A stretch of 64,000 bases of DNA from Rhipicephalus microplus (GCF_043290135.1 NC_134707.1:79502987-79566986); one strand, 5' to 3'. Positions 45,317 through 58,900 are shown, counted from the stretch's first letter. Numbers and translations are program-made. The notes: generated by a model not told the origin, from the sequence alone.

Positions 45317-48300
45317 TCTCCAGTGGCGCAATTAGTTAGCACACGGTACTTATACGACAGTTCTCGTGAACTATGCCGGGGTTGTAAGTTCGAGCCTCAC
45401 CTATGGAATCAAATTTTTCTTAGATTTCATATTTAGTCATGATTTTAATAGTATACTAAATGCTGACGACTGCCTGGCTCATAAAACATTTGTTTACTGG
45501 AGGTGTGTGTAGACAACAGTCCTAAAGGAAACACTCTTACGTGCAACCATGTTCCCCACTGGCGCAATTGGTTAGCGCACGGTACTTATACGACAGTTTT
45601 CGTGAGCTATGCCGGGGTTTTGAGTTCGAGCCTCACCTGGGGAATGAAATTTTTATTTTTTTCATATTTAGTCATGCGGTTAATTGTATACTCAATGCTG
45701 GTGACTGCCTGGTTCGAAAACATTTGTTTACTGGAGTTGTGTGTAGACAACAGTCTTAAAGGAAATACTCCTACGTGTGACCGTGTTCCCCAGTGGCGCA
45801 ATCGGTTAGCGCACGGTACCTTTACGAAAGTTCTCGTGAGCTATGCCGGAGTTGTGAGTTTGAGCCTCACCTGGGGAATGGAATTTCCATTAGTTTTCAT
45901 ATTAACCCTTGAGTTTAATTGTATACTCAATGCTGGCGACTGCCTGGCTCGGAAACATTTGTTTACTGGAGTTGTGTGGAGACAACAGTCGAAAAGGAAA
46001 CCCTTTTACGTGCAACCGTGTTCCCCAGTGGCGCAATTGGTTAGCGCTGAATTTATAGGACAGTTCTCGTGAGCTATGCCGAGGTTGTGAGTTTGAGCCT
46101 CGCCTGGGGAGTGAAATTTTCATTAGTTTTCATATTTAGCCATGAGGTAATTGTATACTCAATGCTGGCGACCGCCTGGCCCGAAAACATTTGTTTACTG
46201 GAGTTGTGTGTAGACAACAGTCCTAAAGGAAACACTTTTACGTGCAACCGTGTTCCCCAGTGGCGCAATTGGTTAGCGCTGAATTTATAGGACAGTTCTC
46301 GTGAGCTATGCCGGGGTTGTGAGTTTGAGCCTCGCCTGGGGAGTGAAATTTTCATTAGTTTTCATGTTTAGCCATGAGGTAATTGTATACTCAATGCTGG
46401 CGACTGCCTGGCCCGAAAACATTTGTTTACTAGAGTTGTGTGGAGACAACAGTCCTAAAGGAAACACTCTTACGTGCGACCGTGTTCCCCAGTGGCGCAA
46501 TTGGTTAGCGCACGGTACTTATACGACAGTTCTCGTGAGCTATGCCGGGGTTGTGAGTTCGAGCCTCACGTGGGGAATAAAATTTTTATTAGTTTTCATA
46601 TTTAGTCATGAGGTTAATTGTATACTCAATGCTGGCGACTGCCTGGCTCCAAAACATTTGTTTACTGGAGTTGTGTGTAGACCACAGTCCTAAAGGAAAG
46701 ACTTCTACGTGCGACCGCGTTCCCCAGTGGCGCAATTGGTTAGCGCACGGTACTTATACGACAGTTCTCGTGAGCTATGCCGGGGTTGTGAGTTCGAGCC
46801 TCACCTGGGGAATGAAATTTTTATTAGTTTTCATATTTAGTCGTGAGGTTCATTGTATACTGAATGCTGGCGACTGCCTGGCTCGAAAACGTTTGTTTAC
46901 TGGAGTTTTGCGCAGACAACAGTCCTAAAGGAAAGACTCCTACGTGTGACCGTGTTTCCCAGTGGCGCAATCGGTTAGCGCACGGTACCTTTACGAAAGT
47001 TCTCGTGAGCTATGCCGGAGTTGTGAGTTTGAGCCTCACCTGGGGAATGGAATTTTCATTAGTTTTCATATTTAACCTTGAGGTTAATTGTATACTCAAT
47101 GCTGGCGACTGCCTGGCTCGGAAACATTTGTTTACTGGAGTTGTGTGGTGACAACAGTCGTAAAGGAAACCCTCTTACGGGCAACCGTGTTCCCCAGTGG
47201 CGCAATTGGTTAGCGCACGGTACTTATACGACAGTTCTCGTGAGCTATGCGCGGGTTGAGAGTTCGAGCCTCACCTGGGGAATGAAATTTTTATTTGTTT
47301 TTCTATTTAGTCATGAGGTTAATTGTATACTCAATGCTGGCGACTGCCTGGCTCGAAAACATTTGTTTACTGGAGGTGTGTGTAGACAACAGTCCTAAAG
47401 GAAACACTCTTACGTGCAACCGCGTTCCCCAGTGGCGCAATTGGTTAGTGCACGGTACTTATACGACAGTTCTCGTGAGCTATCCTGGGGTTGTGAGTTC
47501 GAGCCTCACCTGGGGAATGAAATTTTTATTAGTTTTCATATTTAGTCATGAGGTTAATTGTATACGCAATGCTGGCGACTGCCTGGCTCGAAAACATCTG
47601 TTTACTGGAGGTTTGTGTAGACAACAGTCGTAAAGGAAACACTCTAACGTGAAACCGTGTTCCCCAGTGGCGCAATTGGGTAGCGCACGGTACTTATACG
47701 ACAGTTCTGGTGAGCTATGCCGGGGTTGTGAGTTTGAGCCTCACCTGGGGAATGAAATTTTTATTAGTTTTCATATTTAGTCATGAGGTTAATTGTATAC
47801 TCAATGCTGGCGACTGCCTGGCTCGAAAACATTTGTTTACTGGAGGTGTGTGTAGACAACAGTCCTAAAGGAAACACTCTTACGTGAAACCGTGTTCCCC
47901 AGTGGCGCAATTGGTTAGCGCACGGTACTTATACGACAGTTCTCGTCAGCTATGTCGAGGTTGTGAGTTCGAGACTCACCTGTGGAATAAAATTTTTATT
48001 AGTTTTCATATTTAGTCATGAGGTTAAATGTATACTCGATATTGGCGACAGCCTGGCTCGAAAAAATTTGTTTACTGGAGTTTTGCGCAGACAACAGTCC
48101 TAAAGGAAAGACTCCTACGTGCGACCGTGTTCCCCAGTGGCGCAATTGGTTAGCGCACGGTACTTACACGACAGTTCTCGTGAGCTATGCAGAGGTTGTG
48201 AGTTTGAGCCTCGCCTGGGGAGTGAAATTTTTATTAGTTTTCATATTTAGCCGTGAGGTAATTGTATACTCAATGCTGGCGACTGTCTGGCCCGAAAACA

Positions 48301-50703
48301 TTTGTTTACTGGAGTTGTGTGTAGACAACAGTCCTAAAGGAAACACTTTTACGTGCAACCGTGTTCCCCGGTGGCGCAATTGGTTAGCGCTGAATTTATA
48401 GGACAGTTCTCGTGAGCTATGCCGGGGTTGTGAGTTTGAGCTTCGCCTGGGGAGTGAAATTTTCATTAGTTTTCATATTTAGCCATGAGGTAATTGTATA
48501 CTCAATGCTGGCGACTGCCTGGCCCGAAAACATTTGTTTACTGGAGTTGTGTGTAGACAACAGTCCTAAAGGAAACACTTTTACGTGCAACCTTGTTCCC
48601 CAGTGGCGCAATTGGTTAGCGCTGTATTTAGAGGACAGTTCTCGTGAGCTATGCTGGGGTTGTGAGTTCGAGCCTCACCTGGAGAATGAAATTTTCATTA
48701 GTTTTCATATTTAGTCATGAGGTTAATTGTATACTCAATGCTGGCGACTGCCTGGCTCGAAAACGTTTCTTTACTAGAGTTGTGTGGAGACAACAGTCCT
48801 AAAGGAAACACTCTTACATGCGACCGTGTTATCCAGTGGCGCAATTGGTTAGCGCACGGTACTTATACGACAGTTCTCGTGAGCTATGCCGGGGTTGTGA
48901 GTTCGAGCCTCACCTGGGGAATGAAATTTTTATTAGTTTTCATATTTAGTCGTGAGGTTCATTGTATACTGAATGCTGGCGACTGCCTGGCTCGAAAACG
49001 TTTGTTTACTGGAGTTTTGCGCAGACAACAGTCCTAAAGGAAAGACTCCTACGTGTGACCGTGTTCCCCAGTGGCGCAATTGGTTAGCGCACGGTACCTT
49101 TACGTAAGTTCTCGTGAGCTATGCCGGAATTGTGAGTTTGAGCCTCACCTGGGGAATGGAATTTTCATTAGTTTTCATATTTAACCTTGAGGTTAATTGT
49201 ATACTCAATGCTGGCGACTGCCTGGCTCGAAAACATTTGTTTACTGGAGGTGTGTGTAGACAACAGTCCTAAAGGAAACACTCTTACGTGCAACCGTGTT
49301 CTCCAGTGGCGCAATTGGTTAGCGCACGGTACTTATACGACAGTTCTCGTCAGCTATGCCGAGGTTGTGAGTTCGAGACTCACCTGTGGAATAAAATTTT
49401 TATTAGTTTTCATATTTAGTCATGAGGTTAAATGTATACTCAATGCTGGCGACTGCCTGGCTCGAAAAAATTTGTTTACTGGAGTTTTGCGCAGACAACA
49501 GTTCTAAAGGAAAAACTCCTACGTGCGACCGTGTTCCCCAGTGGTTCAATTGGTTAGCGCACGGTACTTACACGACAGTTCTGGTGAGCTATGCCGGGGT
49601 TGTGAGTTTGAGCCTCACCTGGGGAGTGAAATTTTTATTAGTTTTCATATTTAGCCATGAGGTAATTGTATACTCAATGCTGGCGACTGCCTGGCCCGAA
49701 AACATTTGTTTACTGGAGTTGTGTGTAGACAACAGTCTTAAAGGAAACACTTTTACGTGCAACCGTGTTTCCCAGTAGCGCAATTGGTTAGCGCTGAATA
49801 TATAGGACAGTTCTCGTGAGCTATGCCGGGGTTGTGAGTTTGAGCCTCGCCTGGGGAGTGAAATTTTCATTAGTTTTCATATTTAGCCATGAGGTAATTG
49901 TATACTCAATGCTGGCGACTGCCTGGCCCGAAAACATTTGTTTACTGGAGTTGTGTGTAGACAACAGTCCTAAAGGAAACACTTTTACGTGCAAACGTGT
50001 TCCCCAGTGGCGCAATTGGTTAGCGCTGTATTTATAGGACAGTTCTCGTGAGCTATGCTGGGGTTGTGAGTTCGAGCCTCACCTGGGGAATGAAATTTTC
50101 ATTACTTTTCATATTTAGTCATAAGCTTAATTGTATACTCAATGCTGGCGACTGCCTGGCTCGAAAACATTTGTTTACTAGAGTTGTGTGGAGACAACAG
50201 TCCTAAAGGAAACACTCTTACGTGCGACCGTGTTCCCCAGTGGCGCAATTGGTTAGCGCACGGTACTTATACGACAGTTCTCGTGACCTATGCCGGGGTT
50301 TTGAGTTCGAGCCTCACCTGGGGAATGAAATTTTTATTAGTTTTCATATTTAGTCATGCGGTTAATTGTATACTCAATGCTGGTGACTGCCTGGCTCGAA
50401 AACATTTGTTTACTGGAGTTGTGTGTAGACAACAGTCTTAAAGGAAAGACTTCTACGTGCGACCGTGTTCCCCAGTGGCGCAATTGGTTAGCGCACGGTA
50501 CTTATACGACAGTTTTCGTGAGCTATGCCGGGGTTCTGAGTTCGAGCCTCACCTGGGGAACGAAACTTTTATTAGTTTTCAATATTAGTCATGAGGTTAA
50601 TTGTATACTCAATGCTGGCGACTGCCTGGCTCGAAAACATTTGTTTACTGGAGGTGTGTGTAGACAACAGTCCTAAAGGAAACACTCTTACGTGCAACCG
50701 TGT
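45317..50703 (+). repeat. 23-module mosaic block
   Basis: Modules: 45317 i, 45553 i, 45787 k, 46022 Xa, 46254 Xa, 46486 i, 46721 I, 46956 k, 47191 i, 47426 i, 47661 i, 47896 i, 48131 V, 48365 Xa, 48597 Xb, 48830 i, 49065 k, 49300 i, 49535 V, 49769 Xa, 50001 Xb, 50234 i, 50469 i. 46254-46956 matches 19334-20036 and 47426-50469 matches the 14-module block. An extra A (CTCATAAAAC) lies near 45480. Confidence 0.84.
46721..46812 (+). tRNA. tRNA-Ile-TAT: tRNA-Ile(UAU), clean copy
   Basis: Counterpart of 19801 at an offset of 26,920; consensus gene with T5. Confidence 0.87.
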
Positions 50704-52574
50704 TCCCCAGTGGCGCAATTAGTTAGCACACGGTACTTTTACGACAGTTCTCGTCAGCTATGCCAAGGTTGTGAGTTCGAGACTCACCTGTGGAATGAAA
50801 TTTTTATTAGTTTTCATAATTAGTCATGAGGTTAAATGTATACTCAATGCTGGCGACTGCCTCGCTCGAAAAAATTTGTTTACTGTAGTTTTGCGCAGAC
50901 AACAGTCCTAAAGGAAAGACTCCTACGTGCGACCGTGTTCCCCAGTGGCGCAATTGGTTAGCGCTGAATTTATAGGACAGTTCTCGTGAGCTATGCCGGG
51001 GTTGTGAGTTTGAGCCTCGCCTGGGGAGTGAAATTTTCATTAGTTTTCGTATTTAGCCATGAGGTAATTGTATACTCAATGCTGGCGACTGCCTGGCCCG
51101 AAAACATTTGTTTACTGGAGTTGTGTGTAGACAACAGTCCTAAAGGAAACACTCTTACGTGAAACCGTGTTCCCCAGTGGCGCAATCGGTTAGCGCACGG
51201 TACTTATGCGACAGTTCTCGTGAGCTATGCCGGGGTTGTGAGTTCGAGCCTCACCTGGGGAATGAAATTCTTATTAGTTTTCATTATTAGTCATGAGGTT
51301 AATTGTATACTCAATGCTGGCGACTGCCTGGCTCGAAAACATTTGCTTAATGGAGGTGTGTGTAGACAACAGTCCTAAAGGAAACACTTTTACGTGCGAC
51401 CGTGTTCCCGAGTGGCGCAATTGGTTAGCGCACGGTACTTATACGACAGTTCTCGTGAGCTATGCCGGGGTTGTGAGTTCGAGCCTCACCTGGGGAATGA
51501 AATTTTTATTAGTTTTCATATTTATACATGAGGTTAATTGTATACTCAATGCTGGCGACTGCCTGGCTCGAAAACATTTGTTTACTGGAGTTGTGTTTAG
51601 ACAACAGTCCTAAAGAAAAGACTCCTACGTGCGACCGTGTTCCCCAGTGGCGCAATTGGTTAGCGCACGGTACTTATACGACAGTTCTCGTCAGCTATGC
51701 TGAGGTTGTGAGTTCGAGACTCTCCTGTGGAATGAAATTTTTATTAGTTTTCATATTTAGTCATGAGGTTAAATGTATACTCGATGCTGGCGACTGCCTG
51801 GCTCGAAAAAATTTGTTTACTGGAGTTTTGCGCAGACAACAGTCCTAAAGGAAAGACTCCTACGTGCGACCGTGTTCCCCAGTGGCGCAATTGGTTAGCG
51901 CACGGTACTTACACGACAGTTCTCGTGAGCTATGCAGGTGTTGTGAGTTTGAGCCTCGCCTGGGGAGTGAAATTTTTATTAGTTTTCATATTTAGCCATG
52001 AGGTAATTGTATACTCAATGCTGGCGACTGCCTGGCCCGAAAACATTTGTTTACTGGAGTTGTGTGTAGACAACAGTCCTAAAGGAAACACTTTTACGTG
52101 CAACCGGTTTCCCCGGTGGCGCAATTGGTTAGCGCTGAATTTATAGGACAGTTCTCGTGAGCTATGCCGGGATTGTGAGTTTGAGCCTCTCCTGGGGAGT
52201 GAAATTTTCATTAGTTTTCATATTTAGCCATGAGGTAATTGTATACTCAATGCTGGCGACTGCCTGGCCCGAAAACATTTGTTTACTGGAGTTGTGTGTA
52301 GACAACAGTCCTAAAGGAAACACTTTTACGTGCAACCTCGTTCCCTAGTGGCGCAATTGGTTAGCGCTGTATTTAGAGGACAGTTCTCGTGAGCTATGCT
52401 GGGGTTGTGAGTTCGAGCCTCACCTGGGGAATGAAATTTTCATTAGTTCTCATATTTAGTCATGAGGTTAATTGTATACTCAATGCTGGCGACTGCCTGG
52501 CTCGAAAACATTTGTTTACTAGAGTTGTGTGGAGACAACAGTCCTAAAGGAAACACTCATACGTGCGACCGTGT

Positions 52575-52666
52575 TCCCCAGTGGCGCAATTGGTTAGCGC
52601 ACGGTACTTATACGACAGTTCTCGTGAGCTATGCCGGGGTTGTGAGTTCGAGCCTTACCTGGGGAA
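52575..52666 (+). tRNA. tRNA-Ile-TAT: tRNA-Ile(UAU), copy of 24480 lineage
   Basis: U63 wobble; otherwise consensus. Sits in the 15-module block. Confidence 0.84.
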
Positions 52667-53044
52667 TAAAATTTTTATTAGTTTTCATATTTAGTCATGA
52701 GGTTAATTGTATACTCAATGCTGGCGACTGCCTGGCTCGAAAACATTTGTTTACTGGAGGTGTGTGTAGACAACAGTCCTAAAGGAAACACTCTTACGTG
52801 CAACCATGTTCCCCAGTGGCGCAATTGGTTAGCGCACGGTACTTATACGACAGTTCTCGTGAGCTATGCCGGGGTTTGGAGTTCGAGCCTCACCTGGGGA
52901 ATCAAATTTTTATTAGTTTTCATATTTAGTCATGCGGTTAATTGTATACTCAATGCTGGTGACTGCCTGGCTCGAAAACATTTGTTTACTGGAGTTGTGT
53001 GTAGACAACAGTCTTGAAGGAAAGACTCCTACGTGCGACCGTGT

Positions 53045-53136
53045 TCCCCAGTGGCGCAATTGGTTAGCGCACGGTACTTATACGACAGTTCTCGTGAGCT
53101 ATGCCGGGGTTGTGAGTTCGAGCCTCATCTGGGGAA
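53045..53136 (+). tRNA. tRNA-Ile-TAT: tRNA-Ile(UAU), paired copy with C65 to T
   Basis: 24950 lineage with CTCAT in the T stem, giving a G49-U65 wobble. Boxes and terminator are intact. Confidence 0.82.
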
Positions 53137-53746
53137 TGAAATTTTTATTAGTTTTCATATTCAGTCGTGAGGTTCATTGTATACTGAATGCTGGCGACTG
53201 CCTGGCTCGAAAACGTTTGTTTACTGGAGTTTTGCGCAGACAACATTCCTAAAGGAAAGACTCCTACGTGTGACCATGTTCCCCAGTGGCGCAATCGGTT
53301 AGCGCACGGTACTTTTAAGAAAGTTCTCGTGAGCTATCCCGGCGTTGTGAGTTCGAGCCTCACCTGGGGAATGAAATTTTTATTAGTGTTCATATTTAGT
53401 CATGAGGTTAATTGTATACTCAAAGCTGGCGACTGCCTGGCTCGAAAACGTTTGTTTACTGGAGTTGTGTGTAGACAACAGTCTTAAAGGAAACACTTTT
53501 ACGTGCAACCGTGTTTCCCAGTAGCGCAATTGGTTAGCGCTGAATTTATAGGACAGTTCTCGTGAGCTATGCCGGGGTTGTGAGTTTGAGCCTCGCCTGG
53601 GGAGTGAAATTTTCATTAGTTTTCATATTTAGCCATGAGGTAATTGTATACTCAATGCTGGCGACTGACTGGCCCGAAAACATTTGTTTACTGGAGTTGT
53701 GTGTAGACAACAGTCCTAAAGGAAACACTTTTACGTGCAACCGTGT

Positions 53747-53838
53747 TCCCCAGTGGCGCAATTGGTTAGCGCACGGTACTTATACGACAGTTCTCGTGAC
53801 CTATGCCGGGGTTTTGAGTTCGAGCCTCACCTGGGGAA
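53747..53838 (+). tRNA. tRNA-Ile-TAT: UAU chimeric module, T49
   Basis: The upstream spacer (GACTGACTGGCCCG) is that of the Xb lineage at 27758, yet the gene from the anticodon arm on is the T49 lineage of 50234 with GTGACCT in the intron. The switch lies in the 5' half of the tRNA. The same junction is at 55856. Confidence 0.62.
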
Positions 53839-53981
53839 TGAAATTTTTATTAGTTTTCATATTTAGTCATGCGGTTAATTGTATACTCAATGCTGGTGAC
53901 TGCCTGGCTCGAAAACATTTGTTTACTGGAGTTGTGTGTAGACAACAGTCTTAAAGGAAAGACTTCTACGTGCGACCGTGT

Positions 53982-54073
53982 TCCCCAGTGGCGCAATTGG
54001 TTAGCGCACGGTACTTATACGACAGTTTTCGTGAGCTATGCCGGTGTTGTGAGTTCGAGCCTCACCTGGGGAA
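53982..54073 (+). tRNA. tRNA-Ile-TAT: tRNA-Ile(UAU), paired copy
   Basis: All stems pair. Differences are one intron base (GTTTTCG) and a variable-loop base (GTGTT). The leader is AACGAAACTTTTATT, so the terminator is T4. Related modules at 14885, 18163 and 50469 carry C49 and lose that pair; this copy keeps G49. Confidence 0.83.
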
Positions 54074-54216
54074 CGAAACTTTTATTAGTTTTCAATATTA
54101 GTCATGAGGTTAATTGTATACTCAATGCTGGCGACTGCCTGGCTCGAAAACATTTGTTTACTGGAGGTGTGTGTAGACAACAGTCCTAAAGGAAACACTC
54201 TTACGTGCAACCGTGT

Positions 54217-56325
54217 TCCCCAGTGGCGCAATTAGTTAGCGCACGGTACTTTTACGACAGTTCTCGTCAGCTATGCCAAGGTTGTGAGTTCGAGACTCAC
54301 CTGTGGAATGAAATTTTTATTAGTTTTCATAATTAGTCATGAGGTTAAATGTATACTCAATGCTGGCGACTGCCTCGCTCGAAAAAATTTGTTTACTGTA
54401 GTTTTGCGCAGACAACAGTCCTAAAGGAAAGACTCCTACGTGCGACCATGTTCCCCAGTGGCGCAATTGGTTAGCGCTGAATTTATAGGACAGTTCTCGT
54501 GAGCTATGCCGGGGTTGTGAGTTTGAGCCTCGCCTGGGGAGTGAAATTTTCATTAGTTTTCGTATTTAGCCATGAGGTAATTGTATACTCAATGCTGGCG
54601 ACTGCCTGGCCCGAAAACATTTGTTTACTGGAGTTGTGTGTAGACAACAGTCCTAAAGGAAACACTCTTACGTGAAACCGTGTTCCCCAGTGGCGCAATC
54701 GGTTAGCGCACGGTACTTATGCGACAGTTCTCGTGAGCTATGCCGGGGTTGTGAGTTCGAGCCTCACCTGGGGAATGAAATTCTTATTAGTTTTCATTAT
54801 TAGTCATGAGGTTAATTGTATACTCAATGCTGGCGACTGCCTGGCTCGAAAACATTTGCTTAATGGAGGTGTGTGTAGACAACAGTCCTAAAGGAAACAC
54901 TTTTACGTGCGACCGTGTTCCCGAGTGGCGCAATTGGTTAGCGCACGGTACTTATACGACAGTTCTCGTGAGCTATGCCGGGGTTGTGAGTTCGAGCCTC
55001 ACCTGGGGAATGAAATTTTTATTAGTTTTCATATTTATACATGAGGTTAATTGTATACTCAATGCTGGCGACTGCCTGGCTCGAAAACATTTGTTTACTG
55101 GAGTTGTGTGTAGACAACAGTCCTAAAGAAAAGACTCCTACGTGCGACCGTGTTCCCCAGTGGCACAATTGGTTAGCGCACGGTACTTATACGACAGTTC
55201 TCGTGAGCTATGCCGGGGTTGTGAGTTCGAGCCTCACCTGGGGAATGAAATTTTTATTAGTTTTCATATTCAGTCGTGAGGTTCATTGTATACTGAATGC
55301 TGGCGACTGCCTGGCTCGAAAACGTTTGTTTACTGGAGTTTTGCGCAGACAACATTCCTAAAGGAAAGACTCCTACGTGTGACCATGTTCCCCAGTGGCG
55401 CAATCGGTTAGCGCACGGTACTTTTAAGAAAGTTCTCGTGAGCTATCCCGGCGTTGTGAGTTCGAGCCTCACCTGGGGAATGAAATTTTTATTAGTGTTC
55501 ATATTTAGTCATGAGGTTAATTGTATACTCAAAGCTGGCGACTGCCTGGCTCGAAAACGTTTGTTTACTGGAGTTGTGTGTAGACAACAGTCTTAAAGGA
55601 AACACTTTTACGTGCAACCGTGTTTCCCAGTAGCGCAATTGGTTAGCGCTGAATTTATAGGACAGTTCTCGTGAGCTATGCCGGGGTTGTGAGTTTGAGC
55701 CTCGCCTGGGGAGTGAAATTTTCATTAGTTTTCATATTTAGCCATGAGGTAATTGTATACTCAATGCTGGCGACTGACTGGCCCGAAAACATTTGTTTAC
55801 TGGAGTTGTGTGTAGACAACAGTCCTAAAGGAAACACTTTTACGTGCAACCGTGTTCCCCAGTGGCGCAATTGGTTAGCGCACGGTACTTATACGACAGT
55901 TCTCGTGACCTATGCCGGGGTTTTGAGTTCGAGCCTCACCTGGGGAATGAAATTTTTATTAGTTTTCATATTTAGTCATGCGGTTAATTGTATACTCAAT
56001 GCTGGTGACTGCCTGGCTCGAAAACATTTGTTTACTGGAGTTGTGTGTAGACAACAGTCTTAAAGGAAAGACTTCTACGTGCGACCGTGTTCCCCAGTGG
56101 CGCAATTGGTTAGCGCACGATACTTATACGACAGTTTTCGTGAGCTATGCCGGTGTTGTGAGTTCGAGCCTCACCTGGGGAACGAAACTTTTATTAGTTT
56201 TCAATATTAGTCATGAGGTTAATTGTATACTCAATGCTGGCGACTGCCTGGCTCGAAAACATTTGTTTACTGGAGGTGTGTGTAGACAACAGTCCTAAAG
56301 GAAACACTCTTACGTGCAACCGTGT
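54217..56325 (+). repeat. 9-module block (2109 bp)
   Basis: Modules: 54217 k, 54452 Xa, 54684 i, 54919 i, 55154 i, 55389 k, 55624 Xa, 55856 i, 56091 i. A shortened version of the preceding block, joined inside the chimeric 55154 module; 56091 has A29 against C41. Confidence 0.85.
55154..55245 (+). tRNA. tRNA-Ile-TAT: UAU chimeric module with A12
   Basis: The 5' part (CCTAAAGAAAAG spacer and TGGCACAATTGG, A12 against C23) matches 57263. The 3' part and following spacer (ATTCAGTCGTGAGG) match 24950. The crossover falls inside the tRNA. Confidence 0.6.
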
Positions 56326-58665
56326 TCCCCAGTGGCGCAATTAGTTAGCGCACGGTACTTTTACGACAGTTCTCGTCAGCTATGCCAAGGTTGTGAGTTC
56401 GAGACTCACCTGTGGAATGAAATTTTTATTAGTTTTCATAATTAGTCATGAGGTTAAATGTATACTCAATGCTGGCGACTGCCTCGCTCGAAAAAATTTG
56501 TTTACTGTAGTTTTGCGCAGACAACAGTCCTAAAGGAAAGACTCCTACGTGCGACCATGTTCCCCAGTGGCGCAATTGGTTAGCGCTGAATTTATAGGAC
56601 AGTTCTCGTGAGCTATGCCGGGGTTGTGAGTTTGAGCCTCGCCTTGGGAGTGAAATTTTCATTAGTTTTCGTATTTAGCCATGAGGTAATTGTATACTCA
56701 ATGCTGGCGACTGCCTGGCCCGAAAACATTTGTTTACTGGAGTTGTGTGTAGACAACAGTCCTAAAGGAAACACTCTTACGTGAAACCGTGTTCCCCAGT
56801 GGCGCAATCGGTTAGCGCACGGTACTTATGCGACAGTTCTCGTGAGCTATGCCGGGGTTGTGAGTTCGAGCCTCACCTGGGGAATGAAATTCTTATTAGT
56901 TTTCATTATTAGTCATGAGGTTAATTGTATACTCAATGCTGGCGACTGCCTGGCTCGAAAACATTTGCTTAATGGAGGTGTGTGTAGACAACAGTCCTAA
57001 AGGAAACACTTTTACGTGCGACCGTGTTCCCGAGTGGCGCAATTGGTTAGCGCACGGTACTTATACGACAGTTCTCGTGAGCTATGCCGGGGTTGTGAGT
57101 TCGAGCCTCACCTGGGGAATGAAATTTTTATTAGTTTTCATATTTATACATGAGGTTAATTGTATACTCAATGCTGGCGACTGCCTGGCTCGAAAACATT
57201 TGTTTACTGGAGTTGTGTGTAGACAACAGTCCTAAAGAAAAGACTCCTACGTGCGACCGTGTTCCCCAGTGGCACAATTGGTTAGCGCACGGTACTTATA
57301 CGACAGTTCTCGTCAGCTATGCTGAGGTTGTCAGTTCGAGACTCACCTGTGGAATGAAATTTTTATTAGTTTTCATATTTAGTCATGAGGTTAAATGTAT
57401 ACTCGATGCTGGCGACTGCCTGGCTCGAAAAAATTTGTTTACTGGAGTTTTGCGCAGACAACAGTCCTAAAGGAAAGACTCCTACGTGCGACCGTGTTCC
57501 CCAGTGGCGCAATTGGTTAGCGCACGGTACTTACACGACAGTTCTCGTGAGCTATGCAGGTGTTGTGAGTTTGAGCCTCGCCTGGGGAGTGAAATTTTTA
57601 TTAGTTTTCATATTTAGCCATGAGGTAATTGTATACTCAATGCTGGCAACTGCCTGGCCCGAAAACATTTGTTTACTGGAGTTGTGTGTAGACAACAGTC
57701 CTAAAGGAAACACTTTTACGTGCAACCGGTTTCCCCGGTGGCGCAATTGGTTAGCGCTGAATTTATAGGACAGTTCTCGTGAGCTATGCCGGGATTGTGA
57801 GTTTGAGCCTCTCCTGGGGAGTGAAATTTTCATTAGTTTTCATATTTAGCCATGAGGTAATTGTATACTCAATGCTGGCGACTGCCTGGCCTGAAAACAT
57901 TTGTTTACTGGAGTTGTGTGTAGACAACAGTCCTAAAGGAAACACTTCTACGTGCAACCTCGTTCCCTAGTGGCGCAATTGGTTAGCGCTGTATTTAGAG
58001 GACAGTTCTCGTGAGCTATGCTGGGGTTGTGAGTTCGAGCCTCACCTGGGGAATGAAATTTTCATTAGTTCTCATATTTAGTCATGAGGTTAATTGTATA
58101 CTCAATGCTGGCGACTGCCTGGCTCGAAAACATTTGTTTACTAGGTTGTGTGGAGACAACAGTCCTAAAGGAAACACTCTTACGTGCGACCGTGTTCCCC
58201 AGTGGCGCAATTGGTTAGCGCACAGTACTTATACGACAGTTCTCGTGAGCTATGCCGGGGTTGTGAGTTCGGGCCTTACCTAGGGAATAAAATTTTTAAT
58301 AGTTTTCATATTTAGTCATGAGGTTAATTGTATACTCAATGCTGGCGACTGCCTGGCTCGAAAACATTTGTTTACTGGAGGTGTGTGTAGACAACAGTCC
58401 TAAAGGAAACACTCTTACGTGCAACCATGTTCCCCAGTGGCGCAATTGGTTAGCGCACGGTACTTATACGACAGTTCTCGTGAGCTATGCCGGGGTTTGG
58501 AGTTCGAGCCTCACCTGGGGAATCAAATTTTTATTAGTTTTCATATTTAGTCATGCGGTTAATTGTATACTCAATGCTGGTGACTGCCTGGCTCGAAAAC
58601 ATTTGTTTACCTGAGTTGTGTGTAGACAACAGTCTTGAAGGAAAGACTCCTACGTGCGACCGTGT

Positions 58666-58757
58666 TCCCCAGTGGCGCAATTGGTTAGCGCACGGTACTT
58701 ATACGACAGTTCTCGTGAGCTATGCCGGGGTTGTGAGTTCGAGCCTCACCTGGGGAA
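58666..58757 (+). tRNA. tRNA-Ile-TAT: tRNA-Ile(UAU), clean copy
   Basis: Consensus gene of the 24950 lineage with T5; directly followed by the UUU gene at 58901. Confidence 0.87.
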
Positions 58758-58900
58758 TGAAATTTTTATTAGTTTTCATATTCAGTCGTGAGGTTCATTG
58801 TATACTGAATGCTGGCGACTGCCTGGCTCGAAAACGTTTGTTTACTGGAGTTTTGCGCAGACAACAGTCCTAAAGGAAAGACTCCTACGTGTGACCATGT

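Larger units (their letters stand above)
50704..54216 (+). repeat. 15-module block (3513 bp)
   Basis: Modules: 50704 k, 50939 Xa, 51171 i, 51406 i, 51641 i, 51876 V, 52110 Xa, 52342 Xb, 52575 I, 52810 i, 53045 I, 53280 k, 53515 Xa, 53747 i, 53982 I. First 13 modules follow the 23-module block; the last two come from the 50234-50469 lineage. Confidence 0.85.

Noticed and set aside
45503..46072. Longest open frame, 189 aa
   Set aside because: It spans more than two units and is opened by single-base indels near 45480 and 45660; it is composed of the same repeat translation.
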